Shown: positions 38,001 to 51,143 of the stretch, piece after piece
Numbering within the stretch: the first letter of the stretch is position 1
Layout: every line of letters begins with the position of its first letter
From: Agelas oroides
Taxonomy: Eukaryota; Porifera; Demospongiae; Agelasida; Agelasidae
Length of the DNA stretch: 64,000 nucleotides
Reading direction: 5' to 3'
NCBI GenBank assembly: GCA_949130485.1
Contig: OX422188.1
Location: forward strand, 261,391 to 325,390
Program-made: the position numbers and the translations under genes
The notes under the pieces: generated by a model
The model's input: only the letters and a program-made list of their open reading frames with translations
What the model was told of the DNA's origin: nothing
The model's database searches: none

Positions 38001-41000
38001 TTGAACAACGAAGCGAAGAAGCGAGCATGTGTAACAATGCCCTAGTCTTCATTCTTCGTGGAGGCCTTCGCAATTACAAAAGGACTGCCACCGTGGGCGA
38101 GAAACTGGCTTGTTAAATAGAAGGATTCAGCACTGTCACTTCGGAGCGGAGTGTCCCTTACGGGTTTGTTGGCATTTTGTACAGTTATCAGGCTGATTCT
38201 TCTCTACAGCGACCATTTAGAGGGCAGAAAGACTGTAGAGAACCATCTCGTTCACACGGGGACAAGTTCATATCAACGAACCCAATAATGATGTCATCAA
38301 TTTCCATCTTAGTTCATTTTTTCGCAGTTTTTATTTTCATAGAAGCAGGTCTATCTGCGAAAATCATGAAAATTTGCACCCAGCGAAAATTTCCCGCTAT
38401 ATGGTAATTCCCAAAATGCAGCAAATGACCTGATGAGTGTTATTCTAAAAGGGCTTTGCTACACATTAGTCCACATAATTATCGTGTCCTCAGGATTGTG
38501 CAAGTGCTTGAACAATAGATACTGCAATGATAACTGCTTCCAGCTGCCTGGTCCAAGTTGAGTAGGCCGTTAGTCTGGGAGAGAAACGCTGAAATAGTAG
38601 GCATACGCAAGCACTCGCATGGCTTTCTCAACATCAATTCATTTCATTCATTACTATGTATTTTTTTCTTTCTGCTTGGGGTGTAATTCTTTAGAGGCTA
38701 ACTGCACCCCAAATGGAAAGAAAATGGTGACTTGAATGGGTGGTAACCACATCTCAAGTGGAAAGAATTGAATGCAGGTGGACAGCTTATAACAAACCAT
38801 TAAGCAAAGCCACTACAATGAAAGGCACTGAAGTGCCAAACCCTCGGCGCAGCAGTGCTGTGATTGTACTTGTGTGTTAACTAGAATCGATCACTGTCTC
38901 GTGAACAATAGTATCATGACATTTGCTCTCGAGTTGATATGGCAAGCCTTTCGATATAAATTCATTCCTAACTGTCTGTCCTGGAATCTGTTCTGACAGC
39001 TAGGCACTTGGGCCTAATATTAACACAGTGCAGTACATTGTGGTTATTCGACATCATGCATATGCAAAGTTTGCTCACGAGTTTCTGACGCTCTTTCACA
39101 TGCCTTGTGCAACTAATCTTTAGCTTTCCTAGCTAATTTCACACTATCTGATTCTACTGATCTCATACGTTTCATAGCTTTCTCTCGCAAATTACACTCT
39201 GCTTTTCATTTGGATCGAAAGACATGATCACAGCGTTCACATGTCTTCTGTCTTACAGGTACAGCAGCTTTACATTGTGGGCATACCTTTGTTGGAGGCA
39301 TACTTACTGCCAATGGCCAAGAACCAAACTTGCAATGAACGTCTCTCCCAAGAACAAAATGGCCACTAGCCATGTGGTCCAGATTCATACGCATGCGCAT
39401 TTATTGCGGAGTAAAAAATGGCCGATTTATCATGTAGCTGTACCAACAGGAAATGCTCTAGCTTCGCAACGAAGCATTTTCAGAAAAAATCGCTTAAAAT
39501 TTTCGACCTTCATCCGCCGTTGAGAAGGTTAGTATTGTTTGTGGCACAAATAATCACGTGAAAAGTGAGATGTTGAGTAACAGACACACAGACAGACAGA
39601 CACACAGACCAAGTACTGTAACCCTCGCTGCGCATGCGTGCCAAGGGTTAATTACACACTTCCAGGTGATGAGTAGCAAGAGTACAAACTTTGACTAAGA
39701 GAAAGAAATGAATCAGACCCAGGTGCACAATCTCTTTACCAAAACGTATAACCATTGCATGTAAACCAGCTAACTTTTATATATGGCTACAGCGCAGGGC
39801 CGTGTTCAATTTGACCGGCTGGGCAGAAGATTGACTGCTGTCTCTATCTGACACATCTGAGTTGTGTAGATGTAGTTTGTTAACAATGTACCTACCATTG
39901 CCTTTGTACAAGGCTCCAGAGTTGCAAGTCAGGATGACGTTTGTATGGTCACTGAAGTGTCAACACTTTTGATTGTAACTCAGGGCTTTGAGCAGGCTAT
40001 GATGCTCTATATTAGCGATTTGCTTCAATATTTTTTTAAAAGCTTCCGTCAGTTGCTAATAACCATTCTTAAGATGCCACTGGACGCTTCTTACAGTTTC
40101 CTGGGCAACTTAACTGCGTGTTACCTTGTGCGCAAGTTGGTTAATATTTGGACCACCATAACTTGTGAACTGTTTATATGTAGCTGATGATTTTTGCTGC
40201 ACAAAGACAGCTATGTGTGATGCTTGTGTGGTCCAAGTTTCATGTGCTAAGACTTTAGTATGCCTGTTTTAGTAGCATAAATGTATACATATATGAAGTC
40301 AGATAATTCTTAGTATCCCATACAACCTTGAATGGCGAATCGGGCCGATTCTGCTCATGAATAATTAATTAGGTCGGGTGACCATAATGGTGCAATTGAA
40401 ATCCATTAGCTTGTTTACACTTTCCCATGGCGGCAACCGGAATCAACAAGGGGGGCGTGTCCCTTTGATGTGGCCTGCGGCACTTTCATGTGGCTGGGCG
40501 GAACTTTGAAGAAATCCTCCAACATAAAATAAAATAAAAACACAGTAAAAAGATTTCTAGCTCGTTGAATGTGATGGTTGGCTATTTGTGTGTGCAAAGC
40601 TTGCCTGAGTGGACTTGAATGTTTGTGAGTGTGGTGGAAAGGCAGAGAGCCCTCCTGGAAGACGGGTGTCATCACACAGTTGTCTGGCAAAGGTACCGTA
40701 GAAAGCTGACTTTTCGGGTTTGTAGGCCACGCCCGATTTTATGCTAGTGGGAATATGTGTAACTTGGCTCCATTCTAGGGGCAATGACAGGGAGTAGGTT
40801 TGTGGGCATAACTCCCTGGCCTGGAGGTGAGCGGGAAAAAGCATACGTAGTTTTGTAGGGGGTGAGTTGAGCTTTCTGAAACTGGGCTCAGTGTTGGTTG
40901 GTTTGAGTTGAGGTGTGTCGAATTTTTCTTGAAAGCCAGTATAGCCAAAATTACTGCTTTTGAGGTCAAATGTGTGTTTTGGCCTGTAGACTGGAACTGA

Positions 41001-44000
41001 ACTTACTGAAGTGGTCCCAGGACAAATCTATACGAAAGTTTTTACTTGTTTTGTGTGTGTGTTGATGATGTGGTCAGACTGGGGGTGGAGCCTTGGAGAG
41101 GGTGCAAATTTTTATTTTAGCTGAGAGACTAAAATTTGAGTTTTTGGCATTATCAGGTAGAGAAAGCAGTTTGGTACAAACTTTTTGTGAATCTTGTGTA
41201 CACTTAGACATTACCCAACCATCCGTCCACATGGCTCGGAGATTTGTGATTCAAGGTTGTCCTACCTTAGAAAAAAATCGTATATGCCCAGGCAAGGGCG
41301 GATCCAGGATTTTCAAAAAGGGGGGCTGGTACATGGTGATGAAATGTGCCTAGGGAGGCCAATATCACCAGGGAGGGCTCTGGAAATGCTATTTTTGAGC
41401 TTGGACCCCTGTCAAAATGGCACTCGAACATTGAAAAGTGGTCCAGTTGAAACCGGACTAACCGGACCGGCTGCTACGGCCCTGGTGAATCCTATGTTTC
41501 GCATCTTGGGAGGCAATTTAGCAAGTATTCATTTGTTTATCCATACATATTTCACATTTATAAACTGTTTGTAGTGTACCTATTTGACAATAGTAAATAG
41601 GTATAAATTTCAACTTTCTTACTTGTAGCATTTTGTTCTCCGGGTGTGAGTCTGATTTGCAGGGGTATTTCCAGACTCCTCTCGATAATTTCAACAGTTA
41701 CAGTACATGGAGTGTTCGGTCGTGATACATCTGTGGGTTCTCCTTCATCTGCAGTGTAGTCATCTTCAGAAAATCCAATCACCACATCTGAAAATGAGAT
41801 GCATTGTAATCGTAAGCTATAATAGCACTTTAAAGCAACTTTGCAAATCATACATAATTTGAACTGGTCACATAAATGGAATCACAAGACATTTTGAAGC
41901 CTGACATGGTTCTTCAATTGAGCCTCAGTCTCAGAAACAGCATGTTGAGCAAAACTCATAAACAAAGCCAAGTGCCACTTTTTGGCAGAATCAATGTACC
42001 GGTATGTGCTTGATTTATGTCGGTGATCACACTGCGATTCAAGTAGCTGTAGCTACTTTTTGTGTTTTGACCTACTAGACCTTCCTCTTTCCCCTCATCA
42101 ACCTTCAGTAGCCATACTGGAACCAAGGCACCATTGGAAAGACAATACTTCATGGCAACTGAGATAACTGCTATGTTGCCAATGACATTGTTACAAGCTA
42201 CATATAGCCCTTCAGTGTGGTTGGTGCCATTTTCAATCAATAGCAGCTGAAGATTAGCAGTGTGTGGAAGTAGCTTAGTTCATAAGTGCAAACTAGCCAA
42301 CTAGTCTACCACTAGTCTCAGGTGGCACTGGTACAGCCAGGAGAAAAAATGGTGTTGTTTGAATTCCAATCTATGCGTACAAATTCTCTGCCACCATTCG
42401 GATGTGAGACCAGCCCACGAAATGTGGGCGGGGCTAACATGAGCGAAATTCACTGTTGCATGCTTGCAAATGATGGCAAACTTCAAAAAGAGGCCAGATC
42501 AAGTCTTTTAGCCAACACACATCACATTTCAGTGTCGAGAGTTTGGAAAAACTATTCCTGTGAGACCGTTATTTCAGGCAGCTTGGTTTTGCTTCAAGTG
42601 GCTTCACTAGTTGCAGTTGATTCACATGTACTCATCAACAGATGGCTGTACCAGACTAAAATAGCTGCCTATGGCCTTGCTAGCTGATGTAGCTGGAAGA
42701 CACAGTCAACCAGAATATTAAAATTTCTATTGTTTTCATAGCATTAAGAATCTGAATGTTTTTTTTTTTTTGTCTCATGTTATTTCTCAGTAGTGAAACC
42801 CCTACCCCACCTATGTACAAAGTTCTAGCTCCACCCTTGGTTATGGTGGCTACAGAAAAAAATCAGAGCATTTAATTTTCCCGAGGAAGCAAAATCCCCC
42901 TAGTGTAATGCATGGTATATGGGTGAGTATTTTGTGCAAACTATAGTATAATGTAGTATAGCACTACCGTAAGTTCTGGAAAATAGGCCCCCCCCCATTT
43001 TGCACACTACTTTGATGCAAAAGTGGGGAGGGGGCATTTGCTCGAATACTCATTCGTCTCGTGCATTCACCCTCCCGCCGCTCCTCACATATGCGCTCAA
43101 CAATCGTGACGACTGCCACGGCTTTCTGGAAGAACGGCAGCTTTGATGAACGTGTACTACAGGAAATCAGAGGCACTTGTGTTGATACTAAGCCAACAGG
43201 GATCGAAGCAAATTGCATCATCAGTGGTGACAGGGACGACCCCGCGTAAGTTCACGTTTCCAGTGCAAGCAACAAAAACCTTGGTGGTGGCTAGCGAACT
43301 AGGCTATAGCAATTTTGTGTGTACATGTTTACAAACACAATCGACAATGGAGCTAAACCAAAAGCTCACTAAAAGCATGCCCAGAAGACACTCGATATGG
43401 GGCGTTTATATGCGGGAAAAATAAGAACTTGGGGGTTAAAGAGGGGGGAGGGTGTTTGCTCGAAGGGGGCATATTTTCAGGAACTTACAGTATACACTTC
43501 TAGAAAACGATGACTGGGGTGCAGGTGGTAACTGCATCAGAAGTGCAAAGTATCGGGTGTAGGTGGTAGGGCATTTCGTCCTGCGCATAACAGGAGATCT
43601 AATAGAGCCACACACTTCCAGGTGGTGAGCAAGCAACAAGAGCACAAACTTTGACCATAAGAGAAAGGCCATAGGTATGAAGGGTGTGGTAAGCATGAGG
43701 TGCAGTATCCAGCCATTAACAGTAAGCATAGCCATGCATGTAGAGTGAAGTGAAGCTAACTTGGCTTTGTAATGTATGTGCAGTGTGTCTGTTGGAGTGG
43801 AAAAATGGAGGTTGTGGTAGTTGGGTGTTATAGGAAAGTGTGTCTTAAACGTTGACAGGTATGTACGGTTTGTTTTGTGGGGTGTGGGCTAAATAGGGTG
43901 GTTGGTATACATGTATGTGATTGGATGTATGAGTTGTAGTATATCAGTGTCCATCTTGGCATAAGGGTGTTGTGATAATCAGAAGCTCAAACTGTTTTCG

Positions 44001-47000
44001 TGGAACAAAGTGTATGAAGCCAGGATGTTTCTAAGTAAAGCTACTTGACTTGACAGTGTATGTCTAATTGTTATTGCATGGCCGTAGCAAGCGGTTGGGC
44101 TGGTCGGGTTTTGGCCCGAGCACTTTTTTTGCCGACTAAACATGCACATGCGCACTTTGAATACACGTGAAGTCGTACGTATAAGAACTAGTAAGCCGAG
44201 CCATCTCGGAAAACAGCTTCCCATCATCGTGCAAATTTCACCGACAAAAAGGTAACGTTGCGTTAGGATTTTCAGTTTACTCGAAATCCATACCTTACTT
44301 TGCAGTACGTACTGCCAGCAACAGAAAACTGGGCGGGAGCCTGGAAACAAGACTACTCATTCAATACTCAATGTGAGTCAGAATCCTGCTTGCATAAGTG
44401 ATCTCTGAGCAATTTTTTTGCTGCGGGGGCATGTCTGACAAGCCAACTTCTATGTTTGGCTATAGCGCTGCCTGTGCAGAAGATCGGCTATGCCAATCTA
44501 CCCTAGTGCTGGATAACTCCCGCTTGGGTGAATGACTCCCCAGGGAACAAGTGAAACCCAGGATCCAGTGACTTCCTATGTAATGTTCAATCTGAGCTGC
44601 CAACATACAGAAGAAAACAGTGATTGAATGCTCATGGACAAGCCCGGCTTAGCAACAAAAGTGTTCAACACAAACCCAGAAAGTGCTAACTCACTACTGT
44701 GGCACACAGCACCACATAAGCTGCACTAAGTTTGATGCCATATTTACCAGCTCAGTAAGCGAACAGTAGTGCCTGGTTCACACTTCACATACACACAAAC
44801 AAGCTATGTTAATCACATGAGTGGTCACGTGACGAGACCACACCCACCATTGTCAAAGTGAAGTGCCTTTTGTGTAGTTTGGTTCCCAGACCCTTCCTGC
44901 GCATGGGTGAGGCGAGGGAAGGGTCTGGTGAATAACTCGACCCCAACGCGGATCCACGGCTGCATTCCTGCCGTCAGTGTTGAGGGAAAACACGAATGGC
45001 AAGTAGGTGTGAGTCGTGAATAAAATTTCGTGTGAATGTGTAGTGTGGATATGTGGCTGTACATTCAAGTGTGGTACTAGCCTCATCCCCAGGCCCCGCC
45101 CAAAAATTGGGAAAAGGGCCTGGTCACACTTGCAAAAATTCCCATATGTGCTCTTCGTTTGGAGTAGAGGAATCACGTTTGTCCATTACCAATTACTAAA
45201 TTTTTGACACGTGAAAGTAGTAGACTCATTCCAAGACCATTTGAAAATGGGAACGAGGCTAGCAGACTTTTGATAAACCTCGAATTTCAGAAACTTAGAG
45301 CGTTACGGTTGCTAGGCTACTATTCTTGCCTCACAGGATTTGCCTGTAGTCGCTTCGTAGCAAGATCTGCTTATCTACTCTGTAATGCCATTGTCAACCG
45401 TAGCTGGCTACCACATGATCACATAAGGCACGTAATTATTACATAATATGCTGACTCAGCACATACAAGAAAGTTTGCAAGTGTGACCAGGCCCCTTTTC
45501 CCAATTTTTGGGCGGGGCCTGGGGACGAGGCTAGTGTGGTACGATAAACTTGTAAGTATTCGTGGCTTCGCAACTATCAATTATTAAACATTAATTCCGT
45601 GGATCCGCATTGGGGTTGAGTTATTCACCAGACCCTTCCTTCCCTCTCCTTTCTCATCCCGCCCATACAGGAAGGGTCTGGGAACCAAACTACGTTTTGT
45701 CAGTGTCGCTCAGTCATTGGGCCAGCGGTCCATTTTAATTTTAGTACTGGAAGTCCACAGAGTGTGGAATTTGGCTACTAATTATCATGGCGCTTACTTC
45801 TGTCTTTTCTACAGATCAGCTCTCTCCTGCAGGCACCAATTCAAGCCGGACTTGCGCCAGATTGTGTAGAAGAGACTTTGTACTTCATAAATATCTACTT
45901 TTCATAAGCGATATACGCGAACGCATACGAGCGGCATCTGTCGACCTACCCGCCGAGCGATCGCAATAGGCAGTACTACTCTTAAGGTTACAATTTGTTT
46001 CGCCCTATGCAGCCAGGCCAACCTATATATCGCCGGATAGCTCACAGAAAATGTTACAAAATATGCAAAAATCAGCCGTTTCTACTGGGTAGTTTTTGCG
46101 CTGTATAGACGCTCTTATTTGTAGGTAATTGCCACCTGTTTTTAGCCACGCGGGAGCTCAAATCAATGGAAATTTCGAGGCAAACAGAGACAGAGCAGCC
46201 CGTGTTGTGACTTGTGAACCAGCAAACTTCTGTCTAAGCATGTGCAAACTGCTGGATGGCTCAGAGAGCCTGCAGACAGGTTTGACTTCTGAGTGTTCTT
46301 GATGTGTTTGCATATACTTGGGATGCTATCCTGAGAGGCACTAAATTGGGATGTTCTGTGCATGAGTGTGGTAGTGAAAACATTTCTTCAGCAGATTTGG
46401 CTTCAGCATGACCATCAGAACAGCCAGTTTCTAAATGCCATACTAGTAAGGGTATATAGATAGTCTCTGAGCATCACAGTAGCAGGGCCAAGAGTTGTGA
46501 GACATCGTCAAGCACTTTTTGGCCGCATATTTTGTAGCATTTTCTGCGGGCTATCCAGCGATATATAGGTCGGCCTGGTTGCATGGGGAGTAGTACTGCC
46601 TATCGCGATCGTATGGCACGCCACACATAACAAAAATTATAAGTCGACTTCAACTTACCAAGTCGTTATATTGCGACTCCCAAGTCGTTATCATCTTTAC
46701 GTCATGGTATTTTAACACAGGAAAAAAAAAAGAAAAGAAGGGAAGAACCACAGAAAAAACAAAAACAAAGGAAGAACCACATTCCCTGGCCCTAACCCTA
46801 ACCCTAACCCTAACTGTAATACTAGGCCCTAACCATCCAGCTACAAGCCACTGCTGACGACTATAGTGCACTGAACTGTCTTTTACGCACCAACATCACT
46901 ACATGACTTTAACGCACCAACATTAATGCATTACAACATTACATGACGTAAAGATGACTTGGAAGTCGCAATAAAACGACTTGGTAAGTTGAAGTCGACT

Positions 47001-50000
47001 TCATAATTTTGTTATGTGTGGCGTGCTATACGATCGCTCGGCGGGTAGGTCGACAGATGCCGCTCGTACGCCAGTCGTTCGCGTATATCGCTTATGAAAA
47101 GTAGATATTTGTGAAGTACAAAGTCTCTTCTACACAATCTGGCGCAGGTCCGGCTTGAATCGGTGCCTGCAGGAGAGAGCTGGTCTGTAGAAAAGACAGG
47201 AAGTAAGCGCCATGATAATTAGTAGCCAAATTTCACACTCCGTAGACTTCTGGTACTAAAGTTAAAATCCAATGATCTGGACCGCTGGCCCAACGACTGC
47301 GCTATGCTCCGTTGAAATAAATCTGCCACCCGAGATTTGTAGCTTGTGGATGCAGTTGAGATGGCTCGAAAGAAGCACTGTTGCCAGCAGAAGCGATGTG
47401 AATGCACGGGATGTGCCGCATTGCAGCAAGCCAGTAGCTACGTGTGCATTTCGCTGAAGTGTCAAAGTGACTTGTAGCTCAGTGTGGCTGTGCTGTATCA
47501 GCAGTCTGCTATCAGAAAGTTGTAGCTAATAGACCTAGCTTGTGAACAATGTACCTACCTTAGTTATTATACAAGGCTCCAGAGCTGCAAGTCGGGATGG
47601 AGTTTGTGCAGTGTCAACACTTTTGATCATAACTCAGGTTAGCAGTGGTTTAAAAAAATCACTGGCTTGCAGCACTACAGCATGTCCCGTGGGTCCACAG
47701 TGCTTTTGATGGCAACGGCGCTTCTTTACAACGCTAACTGATGTCTCTCAAAAGGCTTTGTGTGGTGTTTTTAGCTCCTACACAACTCAGATATAGATAC
47801 CGCACAAATTGGCAGCTTGGCCATCTGCCCAGCCAGGCAACACCTATAGTAAAGGTAAGACACTTAATGTGAGTGTCTTCGAAGTTTAAAAAGCCCACGG
47901 GGGAGGGGCGAGAATGATGCGAGGAGGAGCCGAGGTTTCTATTGCGTCCGAGGTTCTATTGCATCATTCTCGTCCTGACCCCAAGGGACTGAGAAGCACT
48001 CGCAGTGGTGTCTTAGTTACTTAGAGAATGGACACAGAGATAGTTGTTAGCCCTTCACTGCTAAACGGAATCGACTCTGACAAGCCTGTTCCCTTGGATC
48101 TACAATTAGGTACGGAGGAATTGCTCGGAGTGCCTTGAATCCCACAGATTACTTGTCACAGCAAGATCTGCTCAATGATGAAGTGGATACATTACTAGCT
48201 GCCTCACAGAGTTACGAGAGTGGAGGAACAGCTAACTCGGACTACCAGATTGACGATCTGCTCCTAGCAGTGTCCCAGTGATTCGAAAGTGGTAGCTTGC
48301 CGTCCACAGATACAAGTTATGACGCACAGTGTGGATCTTCAAACCGCTTTGGATCTCCACAATCTGCAGGGAAGGTCGAGGCAGTGAAAAAGTCTTGAAT
48401 ATCGAAAAAGACACAGGCAAACACAGTATGGGGTGAGAACATCTGGCGCAAGTGGGCAACTTACCTTTTGAAATGTGTTTCCCAGGAGGGACGCAGTTGT
48501 GGTCACAAGCTTAACGTTGAAATTACAGAGCTAGATACTGCTGGAGTTTGCTTTTGGCTTCAGAGGTTTGTTCTAGAAGTCAGAAAGGGAAATGGTGAAC
48601 ATTATTGCCCAGATAGTCTGCACCAACTTTGCTGTGGTTTGCAACGAGCTCTGAGGAATGCTGATCGGGATATGAGATTAGTTCCAGTTTGCCCAGTTTC
48701 GCTGCGTTCTTGTGGTGAGCTGAAACGGTTGAATGGTACAGGCAACTACATCCACAAGAAGAAAGCAAATGTGATCACTGTTGAAATGGAAGAGATTTTG
48801 TGGGAAAAAGGCCTACTTAGGGATTGCTCGCCTCAGGTTTTGTCTGACACAGTGGTATACCTGATAGGCCTGTTTTTTTGCTCTGAGGAGTGGTGAAGAA
48901 CATAGGCAATTGCGCCACAATCCTTCACAGCTTCAGCTTGTGGAACCTCCAGCAGGCACACCATACCCTTCTCTATAAGGAAGATATGTCAAAGACAAAC
49001 CAAGCTGGATTGAAGCAGAGGAAGCTTATCCCCAAAGAAGTTATTCCTGCACGGTGCATGGTACGCCTATATAAGCTGTATAATACTCTTTGTCCACCTG
49101 ATCGCCCAGACGATGCATTCTACCTAGCCCCATTCGTACATCCTAAGGAAAATTGCTGGTTCAAGCGAACTCCGCTTGGTCACTGTAAACTAGCAATGGT
49201 TGTGGTGTCCCGACTTACGAAAAGTGCTGGTGTACCAGGGTACTTCACAAACCATTCACTACGAGTTACAGCTGCCACTTGGCTATATGATGCCCAAGTG
49301 GATGAGGCTACTATTATGGAGCGAACCAGTCATCGTTCCACAGATGGAGTTCGAGCGTACAAAAGAGCAAGTGAGAAGCTCAAGGAACTATCTTCTAATG
49401 TACCCAACCAGTGTGAGAAGAAGCCTAAAGTGGAGGATAGTCTCAAGCCTCACTTGGCTACTACAGAACCAGAGAACATGAAGCCTGTTCTGTGTCAACC
49501 AGGTCCTACTCCAAATGAAGACCATGCCATTTCTGGCCTGAACTTTGGAAATGCAACCAAACTTTACCATAAACTTCAACTTTGGACAGTGACTACCATA
49601 CTTATGTATGCTTTTTTGCATCTACAAGGTTTCTTGTGTGTATTGCCAGTAACCACAAGGTGTCTTACTAGGCCAATAAGTCTCTATTACTAGTAAGAGA
49701 CTTCTGAGCAAAAGTCTTAGGAAATTCATTACAGATTCAAGATCAAAGTATGTTTATCATACCATTCTCTAAACACTTAGAAGTTGGCTGGCTTTGTTTA
49801 TCATCCCGCCTCTACATGGCTTCAATAAGCTCCATGTGCAGTTTTAATACCCAGCTAGTGTATATCACAATACATGTGAAGAACACATTTAACCACTTGT
49901 TACTAGATACCGTATAGTGGGAAATTTTCGTATGGTGCAAAATTTCGCATATTTAGCATAAAACTCCAAGATGCGAAAATTTAAACTACGAAATTTTTTT

Positions 50001-51112
50001 CCATGTGAAATTTTGAAGATGTCAAAATTTTGATTCTAGCACGAGGAGCACAGAACAGTAAAAGAGATGGTGTTGTATCGATATTTGCAACCTCTGGACG
50101 CCCTAACCCCCAGCGTAGATAGAGAGCGCAAACAGATATCTTCTTTGGAACGTGGCCAACGATGGCCTCCCCTCTGACCACCGCTACAGCGAAAGGGTCA
50201 GCTCTGTTGCCATCTTCATGCTGGTGTGGAAATTCCTCACCGACAACAGTAGCCCAGATATCCTTGTAGACATGGTAGTCTCTCACCATTGCTTCAACCG
50301 AAAATGACGCCATAATTGCTGCAAAATGACACGTCTGTGAGGGGGTGTGGCAACATGCTACCGCTTGCGTGTGAAAATTAAAATACGAAAATTTCTTCTA
50401 AAGGCCAGTCAGTCATTTATGCGAAAATTTGCACCATCGAAAATTTCCCGCTATATGGTAACAGCTAACGTACTGTACCAACTCAGTGGCTGATTTCACC
50501 AGTTAGCACAACCTTTGTTGTCAGTAGGACCATGTCTTCATTTAACCCTCTGTCTTTCACCCTTGCTTACCACACCCTTCATACCCATGGCCTTTCTCTT
50601 AGTCAAAGTTTGTGCTCTAATGGCCTGCCACCTACACCCGATACTTTGCACTTGGGATGCAGTTACTACTTGCACCCAGTCACCGTTTTCTTTCCACTTG
50701 GGGTGCAGTTATGCTCAAAGAAAAACAAAAAAAAACTTCTGGATCTTACAAACTCTACTTCAATTTTAATGGACATAGTTAGTTTTAGGTGGGTGTAACA
50801 AATAATGAGAGAAGTCCTTAACAACCAGTAACTTCTGAAGAAAAAAAACTGCAATAGAAAGGCATATTTTCATGATGTGTACATATGTCATGATCATGCT
50901 CAGAAATGTAAATACATAACAAGTGTTGATCAGTAAGGAGTTATCACACTACAGCCACTCTGAGAGGTTCCATTATAGTAAAGGTACAATGCTGCATGCC
51001 ACACTAGGTTAAAGGATGGAAGGTGTTCAAAATTTGCACTGCAAGACTGTAGTTTTGCCTTACACTGGCCTCATCATATGCAGGAATACACACAGTAGCC
51101 GTATGAACTACT

Positions 51113-51143
<31 letters not shown>

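Noticed and set aside
41956..42240. 94-codon minus-strand ORF as an extra host exon
   Set aside because: No Calx-beta pattern and no phase-1 splice borders. The flanking exons join in frame without it.
45787..45969. ORF shared by both arms of the giant palindrome
   Set aside because: The right-arm copy is shifted and interrupted, so there is no sign of selection on a protein.
46795..46815. Telomere (CCCTAA repeats)
   Set aside because: Only three to four units, inside a short transposable element. It is interstitial and not a chromosome end.
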